DNA of 48,845 nucleotides from Acidobacteriaceae bacterium (GCA_003131315.1 PKUV01000097.1:1-48845), one strand, 5' to 3'. Counted from the stretch's first letter, positions 1-8,494 are shown. The notes: generated from the sequence alone by a model not told the origin. Program-made: numbers and translations.

Positions 1-2
1 TG

Positions 3-314
3 GTTTTGGCGAAGCCGGGATCAATGACGCCGCACACGAAGTTCAAGGCGGAAGTTTACATTCTGACGAAAGAAGAAGGCGGACGGCATACGCCGTTCTT
101 CAAGGGCTATCGTCCGCAGTTTTATTTGCGGACGACGGACGTGACGGGGATCGCGGAGTTACCGGAGGGGACGGAGATGGTGATGCCGGGAGACAATGTG
201 AGCCTGGTGATCGAACTGATCACGCCGGTGGCGATGGAAAAGGGATTGCGGTTCGCGATCCGCGAAGGCGGCCACACGGTGGGCGCAGGCACGATCGCGG
301 AGATTATTCAGTAG
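3..314 (+). CDS. tuf: Elongation factor Tu, C-terminal part (5' end outside window)
   Basis: This is the last 104 codons of EF-Tu, the GTPase that delivers aminoacyl-tRNA to the ribosome. The reading frame is open to the left edge, so the gene starts before the window. The visible part is the third domain (second beta-barrel): it contains [11 protein letters not shown], the [15 protein letters not shown] segment and the closing GRTVGAG-like motif, here GHTVGAG. The TTG at 6 is not a real start. Position directly upstream of rpsJ is the usual str/S10 junction, so fusA, rpsG and rpsL probably lie just upstream. Identity is certain; only completeness is unknown. Confidence 0.97.
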   Translation, partial: VLAKPGSMTPHTKFKAEVYILTKEEGGRHTPFFKGYRPQFYLRTTDVTGIAELPEGTEMVMPGDNVSLVIELITPVAMEKGLRFAIREGGHTVGAGTIAEIIQ

Positions 315-371
315 CGCAGATTTTGAGTAGTGGAAGTTAATTCGCGGCTTGTAGCTTGCCGCCAGATCTTT

Positions 372-392
372 CCTCCTGGGTGAGCCGGGAGG
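372..392 (+). promoter_or_regulatory. Hairpin in the tuf-rpsJ spacer
   Basis: CCTCCTGG (372-379) and CCGGGAGG (385-392) can pair with one mismatch around a 5-base loop, ending about 18 bases before the GTG of rpsJ. It could be an intercistronic processing or attenuation structure at the head of the S10 operon. No U-tract follows, so it is not a classical terminator. The rest of the spacer shows no convincing promoter. Confidence 0.35.
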
Positions 393-410
393 GGTAAAGA
401 GAGAAAAACA

Positions 411-740
411 GTGACGGGAAAAGAAAGAATTCGCATTCGGTTGAAAGCCTACGACTACCGCATTCTGGATCAGTCGACGGGTGAGATCGTGGAGACGGCA
501 AAGCGCACCGGCGCGCAGATCGCGGGCCCGATTCCGCTGCCCACGATGAAGAACAAGTACTGCGTGCTGCGGTCGCCGCACGTGGATAAGAAGTCGCGGG
601 AACAGTTTGAAATCCGCACCCACAAGCGGCTGCTGGATATTCTGGAGCCGACGCAACAGACGGTCGATGCGCTGATGAAGCTCGATCTGCCGGCGGGCGT
701 GGATGTGGAGATTAAGGCATTCGGGAAAGAGCATAAGTAG
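411..740 (+). CDS. rpsJ: 30S ribosomal protein S10
   Basis: First gene of the S10 operon. S10 sits in the head of the small subunit, and with NusB it takes part in antitermination. The 109-residue product has the family core [16 protein letters not shown] near the N-terminus and the loop motif GPIPLPT followed by [14 protein letters not shown]. The start is GTG at 411, preceded by the purine-rich AAAGAGAGAAAAACA. Length is slightly over the usual 102-105 because of a few extra residues at the C-terminus. A heptad array begins on the base after the stop codon. Confidence 0.97.
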   Translation: MTGKERIRIRLKAYDYRILDQSTGEIVETAKRTGAQIAGPIPLPTMKNKYCVLRSPHVDKKSREQFEIRTHKRLLDILEPTQQTVDALMKLDLPAGVDVEIKAFGKEHK

Positions 741-768
741 CTGTCAGCTGTCAGTTATCAGCCGTCAG
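741..768 (+). repeat. Heptad array, 4 x 7 bp (CTGTCAG type), rpsJ-rplC spacer
   Basis: Four contiguous 7-bp units starting on the base after the rpsJ stop: CTGTCAG, CTGTCAG, TTATCAG, CCGTCAG. No inverted partner is visible nearby. It is the first of 21 spacers in this superoperon that carry such short-period arrays. Confidence 0.8.
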
Positions 769-801
769 TAAAGACGGATGAGTTACTGGTAACGATGGCA
801 A

Positions 802-908
802 GCCCCGGAGGGGCGACCTAACTTAGCCCAGCGCTTTAGCGCTGGGTAGATGCGAGAAAGAGATTCAAGTCCCGTAGGGACGACCCAAATCGCCGAGGGC
901 TTTAGCCC
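802..908. repeat. Multi-hairpin element with TTTA loops, rpsJ-rplC spacer
   Basis: Four small palindromes in a row: GCCCC/GGGGC around GGA (802-814); CCCAGCGC/GCGCTGGG around TTTA (827-846); GTCCC/GGGAC around GTA (869-881); GGGC/GCCC around TTTA (897-908). They form two pairs, each a hairpin followed after 12-15 bases by a second hairpin with a TTTA tetraloop. The same two-hairpin plan recurs at 10745, 23138 and 40096. Confidence 0.75.
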
Positions 909-957
909 GAAGGCGCCCAGCCAATAGCTTCGAGCCACGCTGGGAACGGAGAAGGAA

Positions 958-1695
958 ATGGCGAAGGTTACAGGAATTCTGGGCAAGAAGGTCGGCATGA
1001 CGCAGCTCTTCGATTCGAAGGGCGATGTGCGGCCGGCGACGGTGTTGCAGGCGGGGCCGTGCGTGATTACGCAGCACAAGACCAGCACCAAGGACGGTTA
1101 CGAGTCGGCGCAGATTGGGCTGGTCGAGTTTGTGAAGGAAAAGAATCTGACCAAGCCGATGCGGGGACACTTTGCCAAGCACAACCTGCCGCCGGTGAAG
1201 TTTCTGCGTGAGGTTGGGGTGGAAGTGGAAGCTCCCGGCGACGGCGCGAGCGATGGCGCGCTGAAAGTTGGCGACCGGGTGCTGGTGGACATTTTCGAAG
1301 GCGAGAGGTTCGTGGACATCGTCGGAGTGAGCAAGGGCCGCGGGTTTCAGGGGGTGGTGAAGCGGCATCACTTTGCGGGTGGTCCGAAGTCGCACGGTTC
1401 GATGTTTCAGATTACGGGTTCGATTGGTTCGTCGGCATTTCCGTCGCGCGTGTTCAAGGGTATGCGGATGTCGGGCCACATGGGCGATGTCCGGATCACG
1501 ACGCGCAACCTGCGGATACTGGGCGTGGATAAAGAAGAGAACCTGCTGGTGGTCGAGGGCAGCGTTCCGGGTTCGAACGGCGGTTATATCGTGATCAACA
1601 AGGCGAAGAAGCCGCCGCGAGAGCGCCGTGGATTCGCGGGTTCGGCGACGGTGGATCCGTTGAAGGCGGCGAAGCGAGCGGCCAAGAAGGGCTAG
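958..1695 (+). CDS. rplC: 50S ribosomal protein L3
   Basis: L3 binds near the peptidyl transferase centre and is an early assembly protein. The start ATG at 958 follows a strong GGAGAAGGA. The product (245 residues) begins with the typical [13 protein letters not shown] and holds the conserved central block [12 protein letters not shown], then [13 protein letters not shown]. It is about 35 residues longer than the common 206-210, due to a Lys/Arg/Ala-rich tail after position 215. It lies 217 bases from rpsJ because of the repeats between them. Confidence 0.97.
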   Translation: MAKVTGILGKKVGMTQLFDSKGDVRPATVLQAGPCVITQHKTSTKDGYESAQIGLVEFVKEKNLTKPMRGHFAKHNLPPVKFLREVGVEVEAPGDGASDGALKVGDRVLVDIFEGERFVDIVGVSKGRGFQGVVKRHHFAGGPKSHGSMFQITGSIGSSAFPSRVFKGMRMSGHMGDVRITTRNLRILGVDKEENLLVVEGSVPGSNGGYIVINKAKKPPRERRGFAGSATVDPLKAAKRAAKKG

Positions 1696-1697
1696 GG

Positions 1698-1732
1698 CAG
1701 TCGTTGGTCGTTCGGCAAGAGTCGTTCGGCCT
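1698..1732 (+). repeat. Heptad array, 5 x 7 bp (GTCGTTG family), rplC-rplD spacer
   Basis: Five units in one phase, two bases after the rplC stop: CAGTCGT, TGGTCGT, TCGGCAA, GAGTCGT, TCGGCCT. This is a single arm. Sequence relatives lie at 2759, 4641, 8495, 9658 and 16882. Confidence 0.7.
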
Positions 1733-1752
1733 GAAATGAAGACGAGAGATAT

Positions 1753-2466
1753 ATGGCAACTATTGATATTTACAATCTGAGCGGAGCTAAGGCCGGGACG
1801 ATGGAACTGGCCGATGAAGTTTTCGGAGCGGTCAACGAAGACTTGCTCTGGGAGGCGATCACGCACTATCGCGCCTCCGCGCGTGCGGGTACGCATGCCA
1901 CCAAGAACCGCTGGCGGGTTTCCGGTTCGGGCAAGAAGCTGTGGAAGCAGAAGGGCACGGGACGGGCGCGTATCGGCTCGATCCGTTCGCCTCTGTGGCG
2001 CCATGGCGGCACAGTGCACGGACCGCAGCCGCGATCCTACGACTACGCCTTTCCGAAGAAGAAGCTGCTGGGCGCGCTGCGCTCGGCCCTGGCCTCGAAG
2101 TTTGCCGATGGCCAGCTGATGGTGGTGAAGTCGTTCGAAGTGAAAGAGCCGAAGACGAAGCTGTTTCGCGAGGCGCTCGACAAGCTGAAGCTGGAAGGCA
2201 CGACGCTGCTGGTGGATATTTCGACCGTGGAGAACAAGAATCTGGAGTTGAGTTCGCGCAACATCGACGGCCTCGAACTGGTGCGGGCGAACGAAGTGCA
2301 TCCCTATCACCTGATGCGCTACACCCACGTGGTGTTTGCGCAGCCGGCGCTTGAGAAGCTGCAGGATTCGCTGAAGAAGTCGGCAACGCGGCGTCAACAC
2401 GAGGCGGAGCCGGTGGAAGAAAAAAAGAAACCAGCGCGGCGTTCGCGTAAGGCGGAGGTGGCCTGA
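1753..2466 (+). CDS. rplD: 50S ribosomal protein L4
   Basis: L4 lines part of the peptide exit tunnel. The family signature is the long basic loop: KNRWRVSGSGKKLWKQKGTGRAR, then GSIRSPLWRHGGTVHGP, around residues 50-90. The product has 237 residues, longer than the usual 200-210, with a charged tail rich in Glu, Lys and Arg. The stop overlaps the rplW start by one base (TGATG at 2464-2468), which suggests translational coupling. In some bacteria L4 also represses its own operon; nothing here shows that directly. Confidence 0.96.
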   Translation: MATIDIYNLSGAKAGTMELADEVFGAVNEDLLWEAITHYRASARAGTHATKNRWRVSGSGKKLWKQKGTGRARIGSIRSPLWRHGGTVHGPQPRSYDYAFPKKKLLGALRSALASKFADGQLMVVKSFEVKEPKTKLFREALDKLKLEGTTLLVDISTVENKNLELSSRNIDGLELVRANEVHPYHLMRYTHVVFAQPALEKLQDSLKKSATRRQHEAEPVEEKKKPARRSRKAEVA

Positions 2467-2759
2467 TGAAATCCGCGTATCAGATTATCCGGAAGCCGGT
2501 GATCACCGAAAAGGGCCTCGGCATTAAAGAGACCCAGAACACGCTGGTGTTCCAGGTGGCGCCGAAAGCGACGAAGACCGAGATCAAGGAAGCGGTGCAG
2601 ACGATCTTCAAAGTGAAGGTGGCTTCGGTGCGCACGGCGAATTATCCGGGGAAAGAACGGCGGCGGGGCAAGTTCACGGGCTACCGTCCGGACTGGAAGA
2701 AAGCGTACGTGCGGTTGAAGAGCGGCGAGAAGATGCCGGAGTACGCGCAAAACCTATAG
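2466..2759 (+). CDS. rplW: 50S ribosomal protein L23
   Basis: L23 sits at the tunnel exit and docks trigger factor and SRP. The 97-residue protein shows the family opening IIRKPVITEKG, the ATKTEIKEAVQTIFKVKV helix-strand block and the loop GKERRRGKFTGYRPDWKKAYV. It overlaps the stop codon of rplD by one base, with no independent Shine-Dalgarno sequence, so reinitiation is likely. The last base of its stop codon is the first base of a heptad array. Confidence 0.96.
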   Translation: MKSAYQIIRKPVITEKGLGIKETQNTLVFQVAPKATKTEIKEAVQTIFKVKVASVRTANYPGKERRRGKFTGYRPDWKKAYVRLKSGEKMPEYAQNL

Positions 2760-2846
2760 TCGTTAGTCGCTGGTCGTTGGTCGTTGGCAACGATGCCCGC
2801 GCATAATCCGGGAAAAGCGAACGACGAACGACCAACGACGAACGAC
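2759..2846 (+). repeat. Inverted pair of heptad arrays (GTCGTTG family), rplW-rplB spacer
   Basis: Left array 2759-2788 (units GTCGTTA, GTCGCTG, GTCGTTG, GTCGTTG) starts on the G of the rplW stop. Right array 2817-2846 is built of GAACGAC and CAACGAC units. The arms match at 26 of 30 positions as an inverted repeat around a 28-base loop, so the mRNA can form a long stem before rplB. Confidence 0.85.
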
Positions 2847-2866
2847 AAGAGGCAGTGAGCTGAAAC

Positions 2867-3694
2867 ATGGCCATTAAAACTTACAGACCGACAACGCAGA
2901 CGCTGCGCTATCGCACCACGCTGGTGACCGACGACATTACGTCGAAGAAGCCGCACAAGCCGCTGGTTGAGGGAAAGTTGCGGACGGGCGGGCGGCGCAA
3001 TTCCGGCGACACGACCATGCGGTTCCGGGGTGGCGGGAATAAGCGCAAGCTGCGCACGATTGACTTCAAGCGCGACAAGCACGGGATTCCGGCGACGGTG
3101 GTGACGATCGAATACGATCCGGGGCGCTCGGCTCGAATTGCCCTGTTGAGCTATGCCGATGGCGAGAAGCGTTACATTGTACAGCCCGACGGACTGAAGG
3201 TTGGGCAGAAGATTTTGAGCGGACCCGAGGCGGATATTCTGGTGGGCAACGCGTTGCCGCTGCGGAATATTCCACCGGGCACGACGATTCACAATGTGGA
3301 ACTGCGTCCGGGCAAGGGCGCGCAGATGGTGCGCTCGGCGGGTGGTGCGGCGCAGTTAGTGGCAAAAGAAGGCGACTATGGCCTGGTGAAGCTGCCTTCG
3401 GGCGAGACCCGCAAGGTGCTGCTCGACTGCCTGGCGACGATTGGGCAGGTGGGGAACACGGACCACGAAAACGTCACGTGGGGCAAGGCGGGACGCACGC
3501 GCTGGGCAGGGAAGCGTCCGCATAACCGCGGCGTTTCGATGAACCCGGTGGACCATCCGCATGGCGGCGGTGAAGGCAAGACCTCCGGCGGACGTCATCC
3601 GGTGACGCCGTGGGGCCAGCCGACGCGAGGATACAAGACGCGGAACAATAAGCGGACCGATACGTTTATCGTGAACCGGAGAAAGAAAGGCTAA
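2867..3694 (+). CDS. rplB: 50S ribosomal protein L2
   Basis: L2 is a core large-subunit protein needed for subunit joining and peptidyl transfer. At 275 residues it has standard length. It shows [17 protein letters not shown] at the N-terminus, GRNNSGDTT-like sequence (here [16 protein letters not shown]) and the hallmark [12 protein letters not shown] near residue 225, which contains the conserved functional histidine. The start ATG at 2867 has only a weak upstream GAGGCAGTGAG. It lies 20 bases after the right arm of the heptad inverted pair. Confidence 0.97.
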   Translation: MAIKTYRPTTQTLRYRTTLVTDDITSKKPHKPLVEGKLRTGGRRNSGDTTMRFRGGGNKRKLRTIDFKRDKHGIPATVVTIEYDPGRSARIALLSYADGEKRYIVQPDGLKVGQKILSGPEADILVGNALPLRNIPPGTTIHNVELRPGKGAQMVRSAGGAAQLVAKEGDYGLVKLPSGETRKVLLDCLATIGQVGNTDHENVTWGKAGRTRWAGKRPHNRGVSMNPVDHPHGGGEGKTSGGRHPVTPWGQPTRGYKTRNNKRTDTFIVNRRKKG

Positions 3695-3697
3695 GAG

Positions 3698-3797
3698 CAA
3701 GGTTTCAAGGTTTCAGAGTTTCAAAGTTTCTAAGGAAAAACCAGAAGCCTCAGTCCAGATTACTGAGAACTGAGAGCTGAGAACTGAGAACTGACTT
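3698..3797 (+). repeat. Octad array plus heptad array, rplB-rpsS spacer
   Basis: First block 3698-3729: four 8-bp units CAAGGTTT, CAAGGTTT, CAGAGTTT, CAAAGTTT. Second block 3763-3797: five 7-bp units CTGAGAA, CTGAGAG, CTGAGAA, CTGAGAA, CTGACTT. The second block ends one base before the ATG of rpsS. A small inverted match, CTCAGT (3750-3755) with ACTGAG (3762-3767), precedes it. Confidence 0.8.
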
Positions 3798-3798
3798 T

Positions 3799-4137
3799 AT
3801 GGCTCGATCGACAAAAAAAGGACCGTTCGTGGATGCGCACCTGGCGACGAAAGTGGCAGCCATGAATGCGCGTAGCGAGAAGAAGGTGCTGCGGACGTGG
3901 TCGCGGCGCTCGACGATTATCCCGGAGATGGTGGGACATACGATTGCCGTGCACAACGGACGGAAATTCATTCCGGTATATGTGACCGAGAACATGGTAG
4001 GGCACAAGCTGGGCGAATTCAGCTTTACCCGGCAGTTCAAGGGGCACTCGATGAAAGCGCCGACCGAAACCGCGGCCAGACCGGCGGGCGTGCCCGGCGG
4101 ACCTGGAGCCATAACGCCGGCAGCGCCGAAAGCGTAA
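3799..4137 (+). CDS. rpsS: 30S ribosomal protein S19
   Basis: S19 binds 16S rRNA with S13 in the subunit head. The 112-residue product begins [15 protein letters not shown] and contains the family block [19 protein letters not shown] and [10 protein letters not shown]. It is about 20 residues longer than usual, with a Pro/Ala/Gly-rich tail after GHS. The start codon has no visible Shine-Dalgarno sequence: the preceding bases are the CTGAGAA heptads and then CTTT. Fifteen bases separate it from rplV. Confidence 0.96.
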   Translation: MARSTKKGPFVDAHLATKVAAMNARSEKKVLRTWSRRSTIIPEMVGHTIAVHNGRKFIPVYVTENMVGHKLGEFSFTRQFKGHSMKAPTETAARPAGVPGGPGAITPAAPKA

Positions 4138-4152
4138 CGAGGAGACGCGACG

Positions 4153-4641
4153 ATGGAATTTCGAGCTGAAGCCCGATACATGCGTGTCTCGCCGCAGAAG
4201 GCGCGGCTGGTGCTGAACCTGATCAAGGGACGGCGCGTGGAAGAAGCTAGGAACACGCTGGCATTCACCAAGAAGCGCGTGGCGGCGACGGTTGCGAAGC
4301 TGTTGCAGTCGGCGATCGACAACGCGAACTTCCTGAGCACCGAAAAGGGCCTGGATGTCGATCTCGATAACTTGTACGTAAAGCATGCGGTGGCGAACGA
4401 TGGGCCGCGCATGAAGCGGATTCGTCCGGCGCCGATGGGGCGCGCCTACCACTATGTGCGGCGCATTGCGCATATTGAAATCGTGCTGGCGGAGCGAAAC
4501 CGGAACGGCGTGCCGGTAGAGACCGCGGCGGGCGAGAAAGCGGCGAAAGCTGCGCCTCCCTCAAAGCCGAAAGCGAAGGCCAAGGCCAAGGCGCCAGCGA
4601 AGAAGAAAGCGGTCGGCAAGAAGGCGACCGCGAAGAAGTAG
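4153..4641 (+). CDS. rplV: 50S ribosomal protein L22
   Basis: L22 lines the nascent peptide tunnel with L4. Residues 1-110 are the normal family domain (ARYMRVSPQKARLVLNLIKG, then GPRMKRIRPAPMGRA near the tunnel loop). The remaining 50 or so residues form a Lys/Ala/Pro-rich tail such as KPKAKAKAKAPAKKKA, making 162 residues against the usual 110-115. The tail codons are themselves repetitive. A good GAGGAG precedes the ATG. The stop codon runs directly into a GTCGTTA heptad. Confidence 0.96.
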   Translation: MEFRAEARYMRVSPQKARLVLNLIKGRRVEEARNTLAFTKKRVAATVAKLLQSAIDNANFLSTEKGLDVDLDNLYVKHAVANDGPRMKRIRPAPMGRAYHYVRRIAHIEIVLAERNRNGVPVETAAGEKAAKAAPPSKPKAKAKAKAPAKKKAVGKKATAKK

Positions 4642-4698
4642 TCGTTAGTCGTTCGCGGAGTATGGTTTGCTAACGACCAGCGACGAACGACCAACGAG
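4641..4698 (+). repeat. Inverted pair of heptad arrays (GTCGTTG family), rplV-rpsC spacer
   Basis: Left units GTCGTTA and GTCGTTC (4641-4654) begin on the last base of the rplV stop. Right units TAACGAC, CAGCGAC, GAACGAC, CAACGAG cover 4671-4698. The 14-base segments 4642-4655 and 4684-4697 pair at 13 of 14 positions. The junction bases TAGTCGTTAGTCG are the same as those after the rplW stop. Confidence 0.8.
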
Positions 4699-4722
4699 CG
4701 AGAAGAGTTTAGGAGCACATAT

Positions 4723-5403
4723 ATGGGACAGAAGGTCCATCCTTACGGATTCCGGCTCGGCTACACCAAACCGTGGAAATCGCGCTGGTTTGTCGAGAAG
4801 GACTACGACAAGCTGCTGCTCGAAGACTGGAAGCTCAAGACCGAGCTGAAAGAAAAGCTCAAGTCGGCGGGCGTGAGCTCGGTCGAGATTGAGCGTCCGG
4901 GCAATAAGCTGCGGATCATCATCAAGACGGCGCGTCCCGGGATCATCATCGGGCGCAAGGGCGCGGAAATCGACAAGCTGAAGCAGGATCTGCAGAAGCG
5001 GACGTCGCGCGAGGTGCACGTCGATATCCAGGAAGTGCACAAGCCGGAACTGGATGCGCAACTGGTGTCGGAATCGATTGCGCTGCAACTGGAAAAGCGC
5101 GTTGGCTTCCGGCGGGCGATGCGCAAGTCGGTGGATTCGGCGCTGCGCTTCGGTTGCAAGGGCATCAAGGTGCGGGTGAGCGGGCGGCTGAATGGCAATG
5201 AAATCGCGCGTTCGGAGTGGTATCTGCAGGGGCGGCTGCCGCTGCACACGCTGCGCGCCGATATCGACTACGGCTTCACCGAGGCGCGCACGACCTACGG
5301 CGTGATTGGCGTGAAGTGCTGGGTTTATAAGGGCGAGATTCTGCCGGCGAAGAAGCGGGAAGCGACGCCAGCGCGGGATATGAGCACGACCGGAGCGTTC
5401 TAG
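4723..5403 (+). CDS. rpsC: 30S ribosomal protein S3
   Basis: S3 lies at the mRNA entry channel and has helicase activity with S4 and S5. The 226-residue protein has the N-terminal [14 protein letters not shown], a KH domain with the [10 protein letters not shown] loop near residue 85, and the C-terminal domain ending in [13 protein letters not shown]. The length is normal. The ATG at 4723 follows TTTAGGAGCACATAT, a clear ribosome-binding site. The start lies 24 bases after the right heptad arm. Confidence 0.97.
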   Translation: MGQKVHPYGFRLGYTKPWKSRWFVEKDYDKLLLEDWKLKTELKEKLKSAGVSSVEIERPGNKLRIIIKTARPGIIIGRKGAEIDKLKQDLQKRTSREVHVDIQEVHKPELDAQLVSESIALQLEKRVGFRRAMRKSVDSALRFGCKGIKVRVSGRLNGNEIARSEWYLQGRLPLHTLRADIDYGFTEARTTYGVIGVKCWVYKGEILPAKKREATPARDMSTTGAF

Positions 5404-5418
5404 ATTTCGCGCGCGGCG

Positions 5419-5440
5419 GAGACCAGGCAAGCCTCGTCTC
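5419..5440. repeat. GAGACGAGGC-type palindrome, rpsC-rplP spacer
   Basis: Arms GAGACCAGGC and GCCTCGTCTC around a 2-base centre, with one mismatch. A nearly identical element, with perfect arms, lies at 14976-14997 after infA. A related half (GAGACGCGGC) is at 21604. Confidence 0.6.
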
Positions 5441-5472
5441 TACGGGAAATTGATCCATCAGGATAACGATCT

Positions 5473-5886
5473 ATGTTGATGCCGAAGAAAGTTAAGTACC
5501 GCAAGCAGCAGCGCGGGCGCATGACCGGGAAGGCCTGGCGCGGGAGCACGCTGGCTTTCGGTCAGTTTGGGTTGAAGGTGCTGGAACCGGGCTGGATCAC
5601 CGACCGGCAGATCGAAGCGAGCCGGGTGGCAATGACGCGTTTTGTGAAGCGCGGCGGCAAGATCTGGATCCGGTTGTTTCCGGATAAGCCGGTGACGAAG
5701 AAGCCAGCCGAAACCCGCATGGGCAAAGGCAAGGGGGCGCCGGATCACTGGGTTGCGGTGGTGCGGCCGGGAAAAATTTTGTTTGAGATGGAAGGCGTTT
5801 CGGTCACGGACGCGAAAGAGGCAATGCGGCTGGCGTCGCACAAGCTTCCGCTGCGGACGACGTTTGTGAAACGCGAAGTGCTGTAG
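5473..5886 (+). CDS. rplP: 50S ribosomal protein L16
   Basis: L16 organises the A-site side of the large subunit. The 137-residue product starts [17 protein letters not shown], as most L16 do, and contains [28 protein letters not shown] and the [14 protein letters not shown] motif. Length is typical. The start at 5473 is preferred over the internal ATG two codons later because the family begins MLMPK. AGGATAA serves as a modest ribosome-binding site. Confidence 0.97.
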   Translation: MLMPKKVKYRKQQRGRMTGKAWRGSTLAFGQFGLKVLEPGWITDRQIEASRVAMTRFVKRGGKIWIRLFPDKPVTKKPAETRMGKGKGAPDHWVAVVRPGKILFEMEGVSVTDAKEAMRLASHKLPLRTTFVKREVL

Positions 5887-5893
5887 AAATTGC

Positions 5894-5982
5894 AGAGGTT
5901 AGAGGTCAGATTATAGAGGTGAAAGCGAAGTTCGTGAGTAAGAGAGCTTTTCCTGAGACCTAAGACCTAAGAACTGAGACCT
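5894..5982 (+). repeat. Inverted pair of heptad arrays (TCTCAGG family), rplP-rpmC spacer
   Basis: Left units AGAGGTT, AGAGGTC, AGATTAT, AGAGGTG (5894-5921). Right units GAGACCT, AAGACCT, AAGAACT, GAGACCT (5955-5982). Complementarity is partial. The right arm is a close relative of those before rpsK and rpsD, and it ends six bases before the rpmC start. Confidence 0.75.
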
Positions 5983-5988
5983 GATTTT

Positions 5989-6201
5989 ATGAAGGCAGAA
6001 AAGATTCGCAACTTAACCGACGTCGAGCTCAAGCACCAGGAGCGGGACTTGGCGGACCAGCTCTTCAAGCTGAAGTTCCAGATGAATATGGGACAGACGG
6101 AGAGCCTGAAAAAGATTCGCGGGCTGCGCCGGGATATTGCGCGGGTACAGACCGTCCTGCGCGAGCAGGAACTGGGCGCCCGCAAGACGGAGAAGAAATA
6201 G
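5989..6201 (+). CDS. rpmC: 50S ribosomal protein L29
   Basis: L29 is a small two-helix protein next to L23 at the tunnel exit. The 70 residues fit the family: [17 protein letters not shown], then the conserved second helix with [11 protein letters not shown] and [16 protein letters not shown]. No Shine-Dalgarno sequence is visible: the ATG directly follows a GAGACCT heptad and GATTTT. Only one base separates its stop from the rpsQ start. Confidence 0.95.
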   Translation: MKAEKIRNLTDVELKHQERDLADQLFKLKFQMNMGQTESLKKIRGLRRDIARVQTVLREQELGARKTEKK

Positions 6202-6202
6202 C

Positions 6203-6526
6203 ATGGCGGAAATCACAGGCCAACCGGAAAAACGCAAGGGCCACAAGGAACTGATCGGCACGGTCGTCTCGAACAAGATGCAGAAGACGATCGTGGTCGA
6301 AGTGACGCGGAAGAAGGCGCATCCGCTGTACGGGCGGGTGATCTCGATCCGGAAGAAGTTCTACGCGCACGACGAGAAGAACGAAGCGCATACCGGCGAC
6401 ACGGTACGAATTGAAGAGTCGCGGCCGTTGTCGAAGCTGAAGCGCTGGACGCTGAAGGACATTGTGCGGAAGACGGCGCTGGTGCCGGAGATTGATGCCG
6501 ACGCCGGTACGGGCGTGGGGCGCTAG
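6203..6526 (+). CDS. rpsQ: 30S ribosomal protein S17
   Basis: S17 is a primary 16S-binding OB-fold protein. The 107-residue product contains the family core [20 protein letters not shown], then HPLYGRVI and [19 protein letters not shown] chose the ATG at 6203, which gives [10 protein letters not shown]. The frame is open further back to 6137, but that extension lies inside rpmC. The C-terminus is about 20 residues longer than a minimal S17. Initiation is probably coupled to rpmC, whose stop lies one base upstream. Confidence 0.95.
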   Translation: MAEITGQPEKRKGHKELIGTVVSNKMQKTIVVEVTRKKAHPLYGRVISIRKKFYAHDEKNEAHTGDTVRIEESRPLSKLKRWTLKDIVRKTALVPEIDADAGTGVGR

Positions 6527-6567
6527 AAACGCCCGCTAAGAATTAAGAGGCGGAGAAGGAGACGAAC

Positions 6568-6938
<371 letters not shown>

Positions 6939-6939
<1 letters not shown>

Positions 6940-7012
6940 GTCTCAGGTGTCAGGTCTTAGGTCTCAGGAAGAGCGAGCCTGCTGATAAAGCGAGGATTGA
7001 GGATTCGAGATT
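6939..7012 (+). repeat. Heptad arrays (TCTCAGG family and GAGGATT), rplN-rplX spacer
   Basis: Units GGTCTCA, GGTGTCA, GGTCTTA, GGTCTCA (6939-6966) start on the last base of the rplN stop. After a 25-base gap come GAGGATT, GAGGATT, CGAGATT (6992-7012), ending three bases before the rplX start. The two blocks are not complementary. Confidence 0.75.
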
Positions 7013-7015
7013 TCT

Positions 7016-7360
7016 ATGGCAACAGCAACTACGACCGAACACAAGCGAGTGAATATCCGCCGGAATGACACCGTGAAGGTGATGACCGGGCGGGATACGG
7101 GAAAAGAAGGGCGTGTGCTGCGGGTGTTGCCCGACGAGGGCAAGGTGCTGGTGGAGCACGTGATGACGGTGAAGAAGCACGTGCGGCCGAATCCGCAGCG
7201 CAACATCAAGGGTGGAATTGCCGAGCAGGAGCGGGCGATTCCGCTCTCGAACGTAGCCTTGGTGTGCGCGACGTGCGGTCCGGTACGGATCGGGCATGAA
7301 GTGCGTGGCGATCGCAAGGTGAGAGTCTGTAAGAAGTGCGGGACGACGCTGGACAAGTAG
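7016..7360 (+). CDS. rplX: 50S ribosomal protein L24
   Basis: L24 is an assembly initiator of the large subunit. The KOW motif is seen at residues 12-40 (RRNDTVKVMTGRDTGKEGRV). The C-terminal part has two CxxC pairs (VCATCGP and VCKKCGT), a zinc-ribbon form found in many bacteria. The product has 114 residues, near the normal length. Its ATG at 7016 has only the GAGGATT repeats upstream as a possible weak ribosome-binding site. Confidence 0.96.
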   Translation: MATATTTEHKRVNIRRNDTVKVMTGRDTGKEGRVLRVLPDEGKVLVEHVMTVKKHVRPNPQRNIKGGIAEQERAIPLSNVALVCATCGPVRIGHEVRGDRKVRVCKKCGTTLDK

Positions 7361-7362
7361 AA

Positions 7363-7449
7363 GATTTGTAATTGGCGATTTGTAATTGGTAATTGAAACC
7401 CCTCGGCGAGGTTTCTAGATTACAAATCACAAATTGCAAATTACAAATT
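7363..7449 (+). repeat. Inverted pair of AT-rich heptad arrays (TAATTTG family), rplX-rplE spacer
   Basis: Left units GATTTGT, AATTGGC, GATTTGT, AATTGGT, AATTGAA (7363-7397). Right units ATTACAA, ATCACAA, ATTGCAA, ATTACAA (7419-7446). The arms pair over about 31 bases with about six mismatches. Between them GAAACC and GGTTTC continue the stem around a CG-rich loop, so the whole spacer can fold into one hairpin. Confidence 0.85.
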
Positions 7450-7502
7450 CCTCACGAACCGGTAATCACTCCGAAACCGTGATGGAGAAGGTAGCAACGA
7501 CA

Positions 7503-8165
7503 ATGGCAGACGGGCAGAAGAAAGACGAGCAGAAGAAAGTAAAACCGGGCAAGGGCGAGAAGGGGCACGCGCCGGTCGAGGCCAAGGCTGGTCCGGAGGC
7601 TCCACGGCACGCGGCGAAAGAGCGGCCGCGGCTGCGGGCGCGGTTTGAGAAGGAAGTTGCCGTGGCCCTGATGAAGGAACTGGAACTCAAGAACCCGATG
7701 GCCGTGCCGCGACTGAACAAGATCGTCGTGAACATGGGCGTGGGCGAAGCGACCCAGAACGCGAAACTTATCGACCCGGCCGTGAATGAGTTGGGACAGA
7801 TTACGGGGCAGAAACCGGTGGTCACGCGGGCGAAGAAGTCGATCGCGGCGTTCAAGGTGCGCGAGGGTATGCCGATTGGGGCGATGGTGACGCTGCGCGG
7901 CGACCGTATGTACGAATTTTTTGACCGGCTGGTGAGCATCGTGCTGCCGCGAGTGCGCGACTTCCGCGGAGTCTCGACGAAGTCGTTCGATGGGCGCGGC
8001 AATTACACGCTGGGTTTGCACGATCAGCTTATTTTTCCGGAGATTGACTACGCGAAGGTGGACAAGCTGAAAGGCATGAACGTGACCATTGTGACGACGG
8101 CGCGGTCCGATGACCATGCGCGGACGCTGTTGAAGCATCTGGGGATGCCGTTTAGGGCGGCGTGA
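7503..8165 (+). CDS. rplE: 50S ribosomal protein L5 with charged N-terminal extension
   Basis: L5 forms the central protuberance with 5S rRNA. The family domain covers roughly residues 45-220 ([58 protein letters not shown]). I place the start at the ATG at 7503 because GGAGAAGG lies 11 bases upstream, which gives 220 residues. The frame is open to 7434, but that part is repeat sequence, and the ATG at 7482 is also possible. The extra 40 residues are Lys/Gln/Glu-rich ([19 protein letters not shown]), unusual for the usual 180-residue L5. Confidence 0.93.
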   Translation: MADGQKKDEQKKVKPGKGEKGHAPVEAKAGPEAPRHAAKERPRLRARFEKEVAVALMKELELKNPMAVPRLNKIVVNMGVGEATQNAKLIDPAVNELGQITGQKPVVTRAKKSIAAFKVREGMPIGAMVTLRGDRMYEFFDRLVSIVLPRVRDFRGVSTKSFDGRGNYTLGLHDQLIFPEIDYAKVDKLKGMNVTIVTTARSDDHARTLLKHLGMPFRAA

Positions 8166-8170
8166 TGAAA

Positions 8171-8259
8171 TCGGGTGATCGGGCCATCTGGCGATCGGGT
8201 GATCGCTAAGTCCGAATTGAGGATTGACTGAGAGCTGACGGCTGAAAGCTGAAAGCTGG
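8171..8259 (+). repeat. Octad array and heptad array, rplE-rpsN spacer
   Basis: Five 8-bp units TCGGGTGA, TCGGGCCA, TCTGGCGA, TCGGGTGA, TCGCTAAG (8171-8210), then four 7-bp units GAGCTGA, CGGCTGA, AAGCTGA, AAGCTGG (8232-8259). Two different periods occur in one spacer. No long inverted pairing was found between the blocks. Confidence 0.75.
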
Positions 8260-8274
8260 GAGTTAGGAGCGAAT

Positions 8275-8490
8275 TTGGCCACTACAGCAAAACGAGTGAA
8301 GGACGGCGTGGAGAGCAAGACGAAGCCGCAAAACGTAAAGAAGCCGAAGTTCTCGTCGCGCAAGCATAACCGCTGCAAGATCTGCGGACGTCCACGGGCC
8401 TATCTACGGAAGTTTGGCCTGTGCCGTCTGTGTTTCCGGCAACTGGCGCTGCGGGGCGAGATCCCCGGAGTTTCGAAGTCGTCCTGGTAG
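8275..8490 (+). CDS. rpsN: 30S ribosomal protein S14, zinc-binding type Z
   Basis: Small S14 of the zinc-ribbon type, with CKICGRP and CRLCFRQLA (two CxxC pairs), ending in the family motif [11 protein letters not shown]. The start is TTG at 8275, with AGGAG five bases upstream. The product has 71 residues against a usual 61. The extra residues are basic and N-terminal ([17 protein letters not shown]). S14 is a late 30S head assembly protein. The first in-frame alternative start further in would remove part of this tail only. Confidence 0.94.
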   Translation: MATTAKRVKDGVESKTKPQNVKKPKFSSRKHNRCKICGRPRAYLRKFGLCRLCFRQLALRGEIPGVSKSSW

Positions 8491-8494
8491 GAAT

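Noticed and set aside
865-2400. 511-codon minus-strand frame across rplC and rplD
   Set aside because: It is antisense to two certain ribosomal genes. Arg/His/Leu-rich composition is the usual shadow of GC-rich coding DNA.
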